Assembly: GCF_900108515.1 (NCBI RefSeq)
Contig: NZ_FNWW01000009.1
Location: 42,959 to 106,958, forward strand
Origin: Halobacillus karajensis
Lineage (GTDB): Bacteria > Bacillota > Bacilli > Bacillales > Halobacillaceae
Reading direction: 5' to 3'
Length of the DNA stretch: 64,000 nt
Notes under the pieces: generated by a model
Seen by the model: only the letters and a program-made list of their open reading frames with translations
Database searches by the model: none
Told to the model about the DNA's origin: nothing
Made by a program: the position numbers and the translations under genes
Shown here: one piece after another, positions 45,891 through 55,110 of the stretch
Layout: every line of letters begins with the position of its first letter
Numbering within the stretch: position 1 is the stretch's first letter

Positions 45891-46919
45891 TCAATCGTAT
45901 TCGATAGTAAGGTCACCTGGATTAATCCAGCCCTTCTTTCTAAACCAGAATGCAAAAGTATAGCTGATCAAAGCAGGTCCAAGAAAGTGAAGAATAACAA
46001 CCATACAAAAAATTTCCCAGGAAAAGCCCATCGAATCGAATGTCATAATTTGCCCTATAAATCCACTTGTCCCCATTCCAGCCCCAGCTGAGTTATTTTC
46101 AACGTTCAACCAAACAGTAGCTACGGGGGCTAAAATAGCTCCTGCCATTGTTGGTGGAACTATAATAATCGGTTTTCTCATAACATTTGCAATTTGCAAC
46201 ATAGATGTACCTATTCCTTGAGCCAGCGCTCCACCAAAGCCATTATCCTTGTAACTTATTGTGGCAAAACCGATCATTTGTGCAGCACACCCTACTGTAG
46301 CTGCACCGGCTGCTAAACCATCTAATGACAACATCAACGCAATGGCAAGACTAGAAATAGGTGCCGTTAAGGCCATCCCCATTAATACAGCAACAAGAAC
46401 TCCCATAATAATTGGCTGTTGCTGAGTTGCCCAGTTAATGATAGATCCAATACCTGTCATAAATTTCCCAATGGGAGCTCCAACCCATGCCCCCACTACA
46501 TAACCAACAATGATAGTAGTGAAAGGAGTCAAGATAATATCAATTTTCGTTTCTTTACTGACAATTTTCCCGAATTCTGTAGCTGCTACAGCGGCAATAT
46601 ATCCCCCTGCAGGCCCCCCCAGTTCTGCACCAGAAGCTCCACTGAATAGTGCGGCAAATATGACAAGCGGTGGAGCTTTCAGCCCATATGCTATGGCTGC
46701 CCCGATCGCTCCTCCCCATATTTTTGTATCCATTGCAAATGTACCCATTTCAACAAAAGAGTCAGAGATCATCAGGATATCCGTTTGTTCTCCGATAGTC
46801 TTAATAATTAAACCTATAATTAGAGATGAAAACAGACCTAAAGCCATATAGCTCAAAGCAGTCACGAAATAGGCTTGAAATGAAAGTTCTATTCCCTTTC
46901 TCTTCAAAAAGCGATTCAT
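45891..46919 (-). CDS. PTS EIIC_2-type membrane protein
   Basis: 342 residues with about nine membrane helices and very Ala/Gly-rich sequence (LGGPAGGYIAAVAATEFGKI, ALAQGIGTSMLQIANVMRKP). Matches the PTS_EIIC_2 domain family found in Firmicutes that stands alone without IIA/IIB partners. Whether it transports sugar is unknown; none of the other PTS components is in the window. Probably in one unit with ytpP. RBS GGGGGAGG. Confidence 0.75.
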   Translation of the reverse strand: MNRFLKRKGIELSFQAYFVTALSYMALGLFSSLIIGLIIKTIGEQTDILMISDSFVEMGTFAMDTKIWGGAIGAAIAYGLKAPPLVIFAALFSGASGAELGGPAGGYIAAVAATEFGKIVSKETKIDIILTPFTTIIVGYVVGAWVGAPIGKFMTGIGSIINWATQQQPIIMGVLVAVLMGMALTAPISSLAIALMLSLDGLAAGAATVGCAAQMIGFATISYKDNGFGGALAQGIGTSMLQIANVMRKPIIIVPPTMAGAILAPVATVWLNVENNSAGAGMGTSGFIGQIMTFDSMGFSWEIFCMVVILHFLGPALISYTFAFWFRKKGWINPGDLTIEYD

Positions 46920-47586
46920 TTATAAACCTCCCCCTGTTACCCCTATCAATAATACACATAATCCCGACAGGTGTAAATACACTAAAGCGTTTGAGTTTAA
47001 GTGATATAGAGCACAACTGTATCAACAAACTCTATTGTCTCACCAGATAAAAAGTTCTATGTTAATAAGTGCATAAAGAAATAGGTAACATTTTTAAGGG
47101 GACATCAAATGATGTCGATTAGAGGCGGGATGTGATTTCCTTTAATTTCGTATCTTGTTGGCTTACTTGTGAACTTTGTTTTTCTCCATACTTTTTTCAA
47201 GAACAACCGGAGAAAACACAGCGTACGGAGCGGATCACACACTCTCTCTGTCCGACAGCCAGGAAATTAACCATTTAATGTCTGATATGCTGCTAGACCA
47301 CAGGAATTCTTCAGGGATCTAAGCGCAGAACAAGGGGGGAGGCTGATTAAAATCATTCCGTTCACTTATTACCAAACCACTCTCATCTCGTTGAATCCCT
47401 TATAATCAATGCCTATGATGCGCAAACCTTCTTCCTCAGTAAAACCACTAGTTTATACACATTAACCAAAGAATCTAATTTAGTGATCGAGAAGAAATCC
47501 ATTCAAAGAAGTCCATTCCTCTTACTGGACTTCCTTTTGAACTTCTTCCATACTAATATCAAAAGAACTTTAAGGAGGTCATTTAT
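46920..47586. other. 667-bp gene-poor region between the PTS IIC-like gene and ytoQ
   Basis: No ORF with a ribosome site. A short open stretch at about 47174-47322 (minimal start, ending LMSDMLLDHRNSSGI and stop) reads like protein but has no start codon, so it may be a gene remnant. The 3' half carries AT-rich sequence before the ytoQ site. Nothing identifiable. Confidence 0.35.
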
Positions 47587-48027
47587 ATGGCACTATCCGT
47601 GTATCTTGCAGGTCAAATTCATGATGATTGGCGTAATGAAGTGCGAAAAAAAGCCGAACAAAAAGCTCTACCCCTCCATTTTACAGGTCCTCAGGAGGAC
47701 CATAGTCTATCTGATGATATCGGAGAAAAAATCCTTGGGGAACAACCATCAAAAGAATATCATGATGATGCAGCATCAAGCATAAATAACTTCAGAACTC
47801 GAATTTTGCTCCAAAAGGCTGATGTTGTCATCGCTTATTTTGGTGAATCCTATAAACAGTGGAATACAGCCCTTGATGCTGGTTCAGCCATTCAAGCAGG
47901 AAAGCCACTTATTTTAATCAGACCTGATTCTCTTATCCACCCTCTCAAAGAACTGTCAAACCAAGCGGATGTAACAGTGAAAACGATCGATCAAGCTCTG
48001 GAAGTACTTGCTTACTTGTATAAATAA
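47587..48027 (+). CDS. ytoQ: YtoQ family nucleoside 2-deoxyribosyltransferase-like protein
   Basis: 146 residues. YLAGQIHDDWRNEVRKKAE at the start and WNTALDAGSAIQAGKPLILI (about 98-117) are features of the nucleoside deoxyribosyltransferase-like fold. Activity unknown. Strong AAGGAGG site, plus strand. Two hairpins follow: the first suits the opposite strand, the second suits this gene. Confidence 0.9.
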   Translation: MALSVYLAGQIHDDWRNEVRKKAEQKALPLHFTGPQEDHSLSDDIGEKILGEQPSKEYHDDAASSINNFRTRILLQKADVVIAYFGESYKQWNTALDAGSAIQAGKPLILIRPDSLIHPLKELSNQADVTVKTIDQALEVLAYLYK

Positions 48028-48151
48028 GCGTCCTAGTTTTGTCAAAGGGCAGACCACCGTGAAATACTTACAAGAAAAAAGGTACTGGAGTTGAATAATA
48101 CCCAGTATAAAAAATTACCCACAATTAAGGGGTTTATAATTTCCTAGACCA

Positions 48152-48190
48152 CAAAAAAACTTGTAGAGAAATAATGAGTTCTCTACAAGC
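48152..48190 (-). terminator. Terminator after the DUF84 gene
   Basis: CTTGTAGAGAA pairs with TTCTCTACAAG (11 bp) and is followed by TTTTTTT on minus. Confidence 0.85.
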
Positions 48191-48193
48191 CGA

Positions 48194-48227
48194 AGGATGC
48201 ATCGAAAAGCGGATGCATCCTTTTTAA
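48194..48227 (+). terminator. Terminator of ytoQ
   Basis: AAGGATGCATC and GATGCATCCTTTTT, with T run on plus. It interleaves with the opposite-strand terminator. Confidence 0.75.
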
Positions 48228-48727
48228 TGATTATAGGTCCATTGACCTTTCAATAGTTTAACTACGTGAGTAAACATTTCTTCTCTTTGAATGGCCCCAT
48301 TGGTAAAAATACCAATTGCGCCTTCATTTTTTCTGACATCGTGCTTTTTAGTGAATTCGTCCATGACGTCTCCAAGTTCTTTTCCCTTTTCCAAATCCCT
48401 TTTAATCTCCTCAGGAAGTAAAATACGAGCACCACTTGCTGTATAAATATTTTCTTTATTATCCACTAATGCTCCCCAATTACACAGGTAAAGATCATCG
48501 TCAATTTCCATCACTCCACCTTCGAGACCAATTCCTAAATAGGCTTTATTATGAGAAGCACATTCCCTTGCCCGATTGATAGCTCCCTCCAGCGTCTCTT
48601 CATCAGAAAAAGGTTGTGCAGCCACCTTCGATTCAACTTCTATTCCTATGGCTTCCATTTCTGGGAACACACTTTTAACAGATTCTATTTTTGTAGGGTT
48701 TTGTGATCCAACATAGATTTTCAGCAT
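48224..48727 (-). CDS. DUF84 (YjjX/Tm0159-type) non-canonical purine NTP phosphatase
   Basis: 167 residues. Start MLKIYVGSQNPTKIESVKSVF has the substrate loop NPTKI, and GLEGGVMEIDDDLYLC (about 73-88) the acidic metal site. Family members hydrolyse inosine or xanthosine triphosphate to monophosphate, cleaning the nucleotide pool. ATG start with a weak GGAG. Paired tail to tail with ytoQ. Confidence 0.85.
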   Translation of the reverse strand: MLKIYVGSQNPTKIESVKSVFPEMEAIGIEVESKVAAQPFSDEETLEGAINRARECASHNKAYLGIGLEGGVMEIDDDLYLCNWGALVDNKENIYTASGARILLPEEIKRDLEKGKELGDVMDEFTKKHDVRKNEGAIGIFTNGAIQREEMFTHVVKLLKGQWTYNH

Positions 48728-48877
48728 AGCGAGTACTTTTCTCCTTCTCTAGCCGTTTACTGCCATTATTTCTTTCACTTGACCTCTTCATACAAAATGA
48801 TTGGAATCAACGTGATGTCTACCTATTCTAGCACAAACTCAACCCTGCTGACATCAGTTTGCGTGACCGGAATGAGT

Positions 48878-49945
48878 TTATACGTTGCGTCTGATTTGAT
48901 CAACTGTATTCTGGTCTGTAGTCTTTACAAGATGAACAAGTAATTCTTTTGCTGCTGCATAATCATCTACGTGAATAATAGAGGAAGAGGTATGAATATA
49001 GCGAGAGCAAATTCCGACCACAGCAGACGGAACTCCATTGTTTGCCATATGAACTCTCCCTGCATCTGTGCCTCCTTGAGACACGAAATATTGATAAGGG
49101 ATATCATGGGTTTCTGCCGTGTCCAAAATAAATTCCCTGATGCCGCGGTGAGTGACCATAGAGCGATCAAGAATCCTCAGTAGCGCCCCTTTTCCAAGTT
49201 GGCCAAACTCTTTTTTATCCCCGCTCATATCATTGGCAGGGGAAGCATCCAGGGCATAGAAGATATCCGGATCAATCATATTAGCTGCTACCTGTGCTCC
49301 CCGTAGTCCCACTTCCTCCTGAACAGTAGCTCCAGAGTAGAGCTTATTCGGTGTCTCCTGTCCCTGAAGGTCCTTCAAAAGTTCGATGGAAAGACCACAG
49401 CCATAACGATTATCCCATGCCTTGGCTAACACTTTCTTTTCATTAGCCATTGGAGTAAATGGACAAATAGGTACGATCGACTGCCCAGGTTTGATTCCAA
49501 TATTTTGGGCGTCTTCTTTATCATCTGCACCGATATCGATCAACATGTTTTTTATTTCCATTGGTTTTTTTCGCTGCTCAGGGGTTAGATTATGGGGAGG
49601 AATAGAGCCGATTACACCTACGACAGGGCCCTTTTCTGTTATCACTTGTACACGCTGGGCAAGCATCACTTGGTTCCACCAGCCTCCAAGGGTTTGAAAT
49701 CGAAGCATGCCATTCTCTGTAATTTGAGTTACCATGAATCCGACTTCATCCATGTGACCCGCTACCATTACCGTTGGACCATTGCCATTCTTTAATCCAA
49801 AAACACCACCAAGACGGTCTTGAACAATCTCATCCGAATACTTCTCAAGTTCTTGTCTCATGAACTGACGAACATGGTGTTCATTTCCTGGTGCACCAGG
49901 AAGTTCAGTCAATGTTTTAAACAGATTTTGTGTATCTTGATTCAT
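48878..49945 (-). CDS. ytoP: M42 family aminopeptidase YtoP
   Basis: 355 residues, M42 metallopeptidase. [10 protein letters not shown] (about 62-71) provides the first metal ligands, [11 protein letters not shown] (about 176-186) and [12 protein letters not shown] (about 208-219) the bridging Asp and catalytic Glu. A dodecameric glutamyl/leucyl aminopeptidase type enzyme. GGAGATG site before ATG. Divergent from ytzB; a cre-like sequence lies between the two. Confidence 0.93.
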   Translation of the reverse strand: MNQDTQNLFKTLTELPGAPGNEHHVRQFMRQELEKYSDEIVQDRLGGVFGLKNGNGPTVMVAGHMDEVGFMVTQITENGMLRFQTLGGWWNQVMLAQRVQVITEKGPVVGVIGSIPPHNLTPEQRKKPMEIKNMLIDIGADDKEDAQNIGIKPGQSIVPICPFTPMANEKKVLAKAWDNRYGCGLSIELLKDLQGQETPNKLYSGATVQEEVGLRGAQVAANMIDPDIFYALDASPANDMSGDKKEFGQLGKGALLRILDRSMVTHRGIREFILDTAETHDIPYQYFVSQGGTDAGRVHMANNGVPSAVVGICSRYIHTSSSIIHVDDYAAAKELLVHLVKTTDQNTVDQIRRNV

Positions 49946-49991
49946 ATGTACATCTCCTTTTTTGGCTTCTTTCCATAGTTTAACGGAATTT

Positions 49992-50005
49992 TGAAAACGT
50001 TTCTA
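49992..50005. promoter_or_regulatory. cre-like sequence between ytoP and ytzB
   Basis: TGAAAACGTTTCTA matches 13 of 14 positions of the cre consensus (position 13 is T instead of C). It is 47 bases upstream of ytoP and 92 bases upstream of ytzB. Confidence 0.4.
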
Positions 50006-50096
50006 CAAATGAAACACGTTTATCAGTTTTGATTTCCTTTTAACGGGTAAATTTAGTATACTTGGATTTAGAAATAAGTTGTGAGGTGATTGGTTT

Positions 50097-50414
50097 ATGA
50101 ATTGGAAAAAAGTCGCACTAGCTGCTGGTGTAGGAGCATTAGCTGGCTATGTTGTAAAAGAACAAATAAGCAATGGTCAAGGAGTAACACCCGAAAAAGC
50201 ACTAAAAATTGCAAAGGAAGCTTTTAAAAAACAAGGACCGATCAGTGGATCCTGGATCTACATGAAGCCTGAAGAACTAAACAAGAACGGAATCAACTAT
50301 GATGTGTACCGTGGTGGAATTTCAAAAAACCAGGATGGAGAAACCTCCCAATTTGAATTTTATATTGATACGGAAACAGGAACCATCGTTGACGTTGCTG
50401 AAACCACTGCTTAG
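50097..50414 (+). CDS. ytzB: PepSY-domain membrane protein YtzB
   Basis: 105 residues. A short N-terminal membrane stretch (KKVALAAGVGALAGYVV), then a PepSY domain (about 30-100) with the SGSWIYMKPEELNKNG and YIDTETGTIVDV strands. PepSY proteins are thought to inhibit or modulate secreted proteases; function of YtzB is unknown. GAGGTGAT site before ATG. Followed by a strong terminator. Confidence 0.85.
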   Translation: MNWKKVALAAGVGALAGYVVKEQISNGQGVTPEKALKIAKEAFKKQGPISGSWIYMKPEELNKNGINYDVYRGGISKNQDGETSQFEFYIDTETGTIVDVAETTA

Positions 50415-50419
50415 AGATT

Positions 50420-50456
50420 GAAATACCCTCGTAGAAACGAGGGTATTTTTTATACA
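50420..50456. terminator. Terminator between ytzB and ytnP
   Basis: AAATACCCTCG and CGAGGGTATTTTTT form a stem between the convergent genes. Confidence 0.88.
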
Positions 50457-51307
50457 TTATAGGTGTGTTTTTTCTGCTTCCGCTCATCTATTATTTTTCC
50501 TTCTTCGTCAAATTTCAATGCCCTGTAGATAGCATCATGATAAAAAACATACCACGCACTTCTTTGATAACCATAATCCATCCATTTTTTCTTCTCATGG
50601 ACTGATGTCACGGGATAATCATCATAGGCAAGCGCCCATAAAACATTTTGATGCGCATGGGTAGGCATAAGATCAGCCATGTGGATAAAAACATCGTGTC
50701 CATCTTCAAACGTGAGTATAGAATGGCCATTGCTGTGCCCGCTCGTATGAATCATTTTCAGACCGGGGGCAACTTCCAGCGATTCAGCAAATGTATGTAC
50801 CTGACCTTCGACCGCCTTCCAATTGGCTTCCCAATACGTATTCTTTGATCTCATGTTAGGTTGACGCATTTCTTCCCATTCCGTTTCACTTGTATAAATA
50901 GTTGCATTAGGAAAAGTAGGCACAAGTGTCTCCCCTTCCCAGCGAGTCAACCCACAAGCATGATCAAAGTGGAGATGAGTCATGAGTACAGCATCAATAT
51001 CCTCTGGTTTTAAGCCTATTTCATCCAAACACTGAGTAACCGATGATTCTTCCCATACTCCAAAATTACGTTTTTGCTTTTCGTTCATTTTTTCATTACC
51101 AATCCCTGCGTCCACCAACATTCTTTTCCCGTCAACCTCTAATAAAATCGGGTCTGTTCGTAATTCAATTTGATTGCGATCATTCACAGGGTATTTTTTA
51201 CTCCACAAGGGTTTTGGAACGACGCCAAACATCGCTCCGCCATCCATGTGGGTTACCCCTCCATACAACCATGTTAATGAAGCACGTCCGATTTTCATAT
51301 GTTCCAC
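50450..51307 (-). CDS. ytnP: Quorum-quenching-type lactonase YtnP, MBL fold
   Basis: 285 residues. MBL metal ligands are in [16 protein letters not shown] and the late [12 protein letters not shown]. subtilis YtnP hydrolyses N-acyl homoserine lactones and blocks Streptomyces signalling. Start is GTG 51305-51307 because GGAGG is nine bases before it and the N-terminus then matches YtnP; the ATG three codons on has 18 bases of spacing. The longer 329-residue frame is rejected. Confidence 0.9.
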   Translation of the reverse strand: MEHMKIGRASLTWLYGGVTHMDGGAMFGVVPKPLWSKKYPVNDRNQIELRTDPILLEVDGKRMLVDAGIGNEKMNEKQKRNFGVWEESSVTQCLDEIGLKPEDIDAVLMTHLHFDHACGLTRWEGETLVPTFPNATIYTSETEWEEMRQPNMRSKNTYWEANWKAVEGQVHTFAESLEVAPGLKMIHTSGHSNGHSILTFEDGHDVFIHMADLMPTHAHQNVLWALAYDDYPVTSVHEKKKWMDYGYQRSAWYVFYHDAIYRALKFDEEGKIIDERKQKKHTYNV

Positions 51308-51329
51308 CGGAAATCCCCTCCCATACAAA

Positions 51330-51361
51330 GATAGCTCTAGTTTATCATACCAACTAGAGCT
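51330..51361 (-). terminator. Inverted repeat between trmB and ytnP, weak terminator
   Basis: TAGCTCTAGTT and AACTAGAGCTA are 11-bp perfect arms; on minus they are followed only by TCTTTG, so termination would be partial. Confidence 0.55.
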
Positions 51362-51362
51362 A

Positions 51363-51376
51363 TTGAAAACGTTATC
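51363..51376. promoter_or_regulatory. Perfect cre match at trmB end, upstream of ytnP
   Basis: TGAAAACGTTATCA fits all 14 positions of TGWAARCGYTWNCW. It overlaps the trmB stop and lies 56 bases before the ytnP GTG. It could control ytnP or be chance inside a coding end. Confidence 0.5.
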
Positions 51377-52019
51377 ATGAGGTGAATCGTGCTGTACAGC
51401 GGTAGATAGGTTGTCCTTTAGCTGAGAACTTCTCCTCATATTCAGTTGTGACGTTTAAAGGGTCTTCCTTAGCATGGAGATCGACAGACACATCTTCCAG
51501 AACCATTCCATAATTTGAAAAACTAACAAGAGAATACTCAAAAAGACCCTTGTTGTCTGTTTTCAATGTAACGGCTCCTCCTGGTTTTAAAACAGCTTCA
51601 TATTGTTCTAAAAATGTATGGAAAGTTAAACGTCTTTTTTCATGTTTATTTTTGGGCCAAGGATCGGAGAAGTTCAAGTAAATATGATCCACTTCATTGT
51701 CCTCAAACAAGTCCCTCAAATCCTTCGCATTTTCGTTAACCATTCGTACGTTATCCGTTTCAGCATCAAGGACCTTTTTCACGGCCCCAACAATCACACT
51801 TTTAACGAATTCTAATCCGATAAAATTCATTTCTGGATGTTGCTTGCCCATCCCTGCAATGAACTGTCCTTTTCCTGAACCTATTTCTAAATGTAAGGGT
51901 TGTTCTTTGTCGTGGAACAGACCTTTCCATTTCCCTTTCATATTAAATGGTTCCTGGACAACAACTTCGTCATGCTCTCTCAAAAAGTCGTCTGCCCATG
52001 GTTTATTTCTCAATCGCAT
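51375..52019 (-). CDS. trmB: tRNA (guanine-N7)-methyltransferase TrmB
   Basis: 214 residues. SAM site [17 protein letters not shown] (about 41-57) and the family motif [15 protein letters not shown] (about 117-131) with the catalytic Asp. Methylates G46 in the variable loop of tRNAs. Start ATG 52017-52019 after GAAGGAGGAG. B. subtilis trmB lies in the same order near ytnP and ytmP. Confidence 0.96.
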   Translation of the reverse strand: MRLRNKPWADDFLREHDEVVVQEPFNMKGKWKGLFHDKEQPLHLEIGSGKGQFIAGMGKQHPEMNFIGLEFVKSVIVGAVKKVLDAETDNVRMVNENAKDLRDLFEDNEVDHIYLNFSDPWPKNKHEKRRLTFHTFLEQYEAVLKPGGAVTLKTDNKGLFEYSLVSFSNYGMVLEDVSVDLHAKEDPLNVTTEYEEKFSAKGQPIYRCTARFTS

Positions 52020-52206
52020 GTATGGAACTCCTCCTTCTTATCGTTAAAATGGTACCACGAAGCTGTTAAATTTTAAAATTTTTTTCATTTCTCGTGTTAC
52101 TTGAGGAAAAACAGCTGTAACACTCCTATTTAGGACAATGAAAGAGCTAACTTTTCCCTAGCAGCATTCTTCCATAAAAAAGTGGGATTATCCATGGTTA
52201 GAGGGT

Positions 52207-52236
52207 TTGTCATGTAAGCGCTTACTGATTTAGTAT
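52207..52236 (+). promoter_or_regulatory. Promoter with a cre operator between -35 and -10
   Basis: TTGTCA (52207-52212), then TGTAAGCGCTTACT (52213-52226), a perfect 14 of 14 cre match, then TAGTAT (52231-52236), spacing 18 bases. CcpA bound in the spacer would block RNA polymerase, giving glucose repression of the small membrane protein. Confidence 0.7.
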
Positions 52237-52283
52237 TAAAAACGTGCTTTTATAAATAAAAAATAGGAGTGATGATCAAACTT

Positions 52284-52457
52284 ATGAAATTATTCGCTAA
52301 AATGATGGAAGTGTCTGTAATAGCTGTTTTCTCTGTACTATTCGCTGGTTACGCTTTGTTTATATATCCTTTTGAGAAATTAGCAGAAATGATGAGTGCC
52401 GAAGTTAAAGAAAAGAAACTTAAATATACACCAGCCACAGAGAAAACCGTTGCCTAA
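52284..52457 (+). CDS. 57-residue small membrane protein, cre-controlled
   Basis: ORF of 57 residues (start MKLFAKMMEVSVIAVF) with one predicted transmembrane helix (about 8-30, VSVIAVFSVLFAGYALFIY) and a lysine-rich cytoplasmic-type end. ATG at 52284 is preferred; GTG/ATG codons at 52269-52274 lie too close to AGGAG. No family recognised. The perfect cre in its promoter and the CcpA gene nearby suggest it is switched off in glucose. Its terminal stretch may form a weak AAACCG/CGGTTT terminator with T run. Confidence 0.55.
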   Translation: MKLFAKMMEVSVIAVFSVLFAGYALFIYPFEKLAEMMSAEVKEKKLKYTPATEKTVA

Positions 52458-52573
52458 CAGCTTCGGTTTTTTTGTTTATCTGTATTTCCATAGGACAAGA
52501 GTTCACTAACACCCTTATCCTCTTCCCCTTTTTTATTTCAATATCGAACCTTCCCCACATTTAATATCCCCCA

Positions 52574-52613
52574 TAAAAAAGTCCGTCTTTAATATGTAAA
52601 GACGGACTTTTTC
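52574..52613. terminator. Terminator after ytmP
   Basis: AAAAAAGTCCGTCTTT and AAAGACGGACTTTTT flank a small loop, with T runs on both strands. Confidence 0.88.
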
Positions 52614-52615
52614 TT

Positions 52616-53428
52616 CTATAGGATTTTATGCTTCTGCATAATCTTTGTTAATTTATCCGCTCGAATGGAGGCCTCATCGTATTCGCCTCTCATTTGGTGC
52701 CATTGAATAAAAGCTAAAGCTTGTGAAACTGAGTACCATTTCATCCGTTCAAACATAGGGTAATCCGGAACAATCCCGTATTCTGCAAGCCATGTATTCC
52801 AATGATTCTCTGGGATATAATTGTACAAAAGCATACCAAGGTCGAGTGCCGGGTCAGCTACCATAGCATTATCCCAATCAATGAGATACAGATGATCGTT
52901 TGACGATAACAACCAATTATTATGGTTCGTGTCACAATGACAAACGACGTGGACATCATGGTGGACATGATGAACATGCTTTTCAAGATATTTGATAGCT
53001 TGGTGGATCTCGATTCGGGGATCTACCTGATCAAGAATTTTTTGGTTTTCTTTTATATCCTTCAAAATTTCATCAGGGGTTAAAGGGTGTTTCCCCAGTC
53101 TCATAAGCATATCTAACAGTTCAGTGGAATGGTGGATTTTACTTAAAAGTCCAGCGACCCGCCTATGCTTCATTTCCTCAGGTTTTAATTCGCGGCCTTC
53201 CAACCATTCCTGCGCGGTAATTACATCTCCATTTTCCAGCCGTTTGGTCCAAACAAGCTTGGGAACAATACCTTCAGCCGATAAAACAGCTAAAAAAGGC
53301 GATGAATTACGTTTTAGGAATAATCGTTTCCCTTCAGTGTGAGCATAATAGGCTTCTCCTGTCGAACCGCCTGCTGGTGTTATCGTCCAATTACTACCAA
53401 GAATATGTTCCAACCAATTCACCTTCAA
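52616..53428 (-). CDS. ytmP: Aminoglycoside phosphotransferase-like kinase YtmP
   Basis: 270 residues, APH/choline kinase fold. The catalytic loop HCDTNHNNWLL (about 172-182) and the metal Asp in LIDWDNAMVADP (about 191-202) are clear. Probably a small-molecule kinase of the choline or thiamine kinase type; resistance to antibiotics is not implied. B. subtilis ytmP also lies beside trmB. Start ATG with GAATTGAAGG site. Confidence 0.88.
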   Translation of the reverse strand: MKVNWLEHILGSNWTITPAGGSTGEAYYAHTEGKRLFLKRNSSPFLAVLSAEGIVPKLVWTKRLENGDVITAQEWLEGRELKPEEMKHRRVAGLLSKIHHSTELLDMLMRLGKHPLTPDEILKDIKENQKILDQVDPRIEIHQAIKYLEKHVHHVHHDVHVVCHCDTNHNNWLLSSNDHLYLIDWDNAMVADPALDLGMLLYNYIPENHWNTWLAEYGIVPDYPMFERMKWYSVSQALAFIQWHQMRGEYDEASIRADKLTKIMQKHKIL

Positions 53429-54199
53429 TTCCTCAAATCCTCTTGTGATTGAATCACGTCGTTTTGTTGTTCCAGTATATCTTACTTTTGGAATGATCCA
53501 AAATTTCTATGACATCGATCCAACAGTTACCTTATTTTAGATTAACCCATCATTCTGCTAACTTTCAAGAGATATCTATCAATCCACGTAGAATGTTGTT
53601 GATGTTTCCGCTTTCTTACTATAACACTCCTAACAACTCTCATACTGGCCATCCATTTGAAAGAGAACCAACTGTTTTGAGCGGACAAGGTTCGAGGAGC
53701 CATTCTTCCATTTGTACTTCTCTTAATTGAGGGAGGAGTACAAAAACACGGATAAATATCGTCAATAATTTCTTTTTTGGACAGAGGACAAATAAACAGG
53801 CTATGGGACTTTCTGCTCTTTATGTTTGCTTTGGGTGCTATTTTTATCCCACCGCTGGGATAGGAGGACTTGGATTGGTTACCAACATAGCTTCATGTAT
53901 TGGAAACACCTGCGCATCCATGATCAGATTACCTTGAATGGACCGGGCTATTCGAATTGAGCGAAGTAGTGCTAATGTGTATGTAAATTTAGTTAAATGG
54001 AAATAGTGTCCCTTTACGATTTTTGCTTGTTTGCTTTCCTTACTACCCTTCTTGATCCAAGCCAAAATCAATGATATTAATAAGCTTACGTTTTCATATT
54101 TCTCTCTCTTATTAAGAACGGCGTGTCCTTTCCTAAAAACAGCTGATGGATTAGCAAATCCTTACTTCAGTAGGTTAGAATGAGCAGAATCCAAATCAT
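53429..54199. other. 771-bp gene-poor region between ytmP and NERD gene
   Basis: No ORF has a ribosome site. A minus-strand frame (53844-54071) ends in VFPIHEAMLVTNPSPPIPAVG and stop and looks protein-like, but it starts with a TTG lacking a site; it may be a gene fragment. On plus a 73-codon frame (53509-53730) is not convincing. No promoter or terminator assigned. Confidence 0.4.
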
Positions 54200-55108
54200 T
54201 TAATCATCATCAAAGTCCCATTCTGGGCGTTTAACAGATATCGTGCGACAGTGCTTTAATAAAGCTCCCGCCACTTTTAATTGCTCATGTTTTAAAGGAG
54301 CCTTCATATTCCTTTTCTTTCGGAACCAATCAACATAACGCTCTTTACCGATCCAATCCGTCTGATATGGCTCATTACCGCTTCCAAAATATAAACCCTT
54401 AGCTAGGATGATTTTTCGACATGGAAAGTCCAATTGATACTTATTCAACACACTTTTAACAAATGATTCTGTTCTTCGTAGTGAATGTTGAGGGTTCCTT
54501 ATCTTGTGCAGATGGCCGCCTTTTTCTTTTATGGACCAGTTCATTTCGTCTTTCGGGTAGATCACTCCACCGTTTAAATGATTCACGCAAGAAATAATAT
54601 CCACGCCGGTTGGGGTAATCAAAAGATGGTCAATCTCAACCTCCGCCTTTTTTATTTGGGCTATCGGGCTGAACATGAGTAGGTAAGTATCTGGAAAGCG
54701 CTGTAAGAAGTATTTCAAGTCAGTATTTTCTTTATAAAAAGGGGATGCAAAAGATTTCTCCTGTAAGGTCGTCGTTGCCCATTTTAATTGAAAGGGGATT
54801 AAGCCATCCAAATAATCATGCTTTAATTCTTCAATGGAAGAAGGGACTGCAGCTAGCCCTGTTTCTTCCTGCTCCACATCCTCTAGCTGTTTTTTCTTGA
54901 AGAAATTCTTCCACCCCTTTCGATTCTCTTCTTTTTTTACGGAAGAAAGGGAATATTGTTCCATTTCTTCCTTTATCCATCCTTGCTCGTAATTAATTTT
55001 CGCTTTTTTCCAATGGTCATTTTTTAGCTTTATATATTGGCTTGGATACTGATATATATCCACTTCATACCTTGAAATGTAATCTTTTAATTTAATCAGC
55101 TGTGCCAT
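54200..55108 (-). CDS. NERD (nuclease-related) domain protein
   Basis: 302 residues. A basic/charged N-terminal part (1-110) precedes a NERD domain (about 140-275) with VEIDHLLITPTGVDIISCVNHLNG and KIILAKGLYFG strands. NERD domains resemble restriction endonuclease cores but lack proven activity; catalytic Asp/Glu/Lys of a PD-(D/E)xK core are partly plausible here (D in EIDHL, then E/K). It starts 2 bases after the thpR stop, so they are co-transcribed. A role in nucleic acid handling is only inferred. Confidence 0.75.
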   Translation of the reverse strand: MAQLIKLKDYISRYEVDIYQYPSQYIKLKNDHWKKAKINYEQGWIKEEMEQYSLSSVKKEENRKGWKNFFKKKQLEDVEQEETGLAAVPSSIEELKHDYLDGLIPFQLKWATTTLQEKSFASPFYKENTDLKYFLQRFPDTYLLMFSPIAQIKKAEVEIDHLLITPTGVDIISCVNHLNGGVIYPKDEMNWSIKEKGGHLHKIRNPQHSLRRTESFVKSVLNKYQLDFPCRKIILAKGLYFGSGNEPYQTDWIGKERYVDWFRKKRNMKAPLKHEQLKVAGALLKHCRTISVKRPEWDFDDD

Positions 55109-55110
55109 AT

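Noticed and set aside
46981..46995. cre-like CTAAAGCGTTTGAG upstream of the PTS IIC-like gene
   Set aside because: Four mismatches to the consensus; not better than chance.
53844..54071. 75-codon minus frame as a GerP-like spore germination protein
   Set aside because: Some resemblance in the PI and proline end, but no clear GerP signature, a TTG start without site; kept only as possible fragment.
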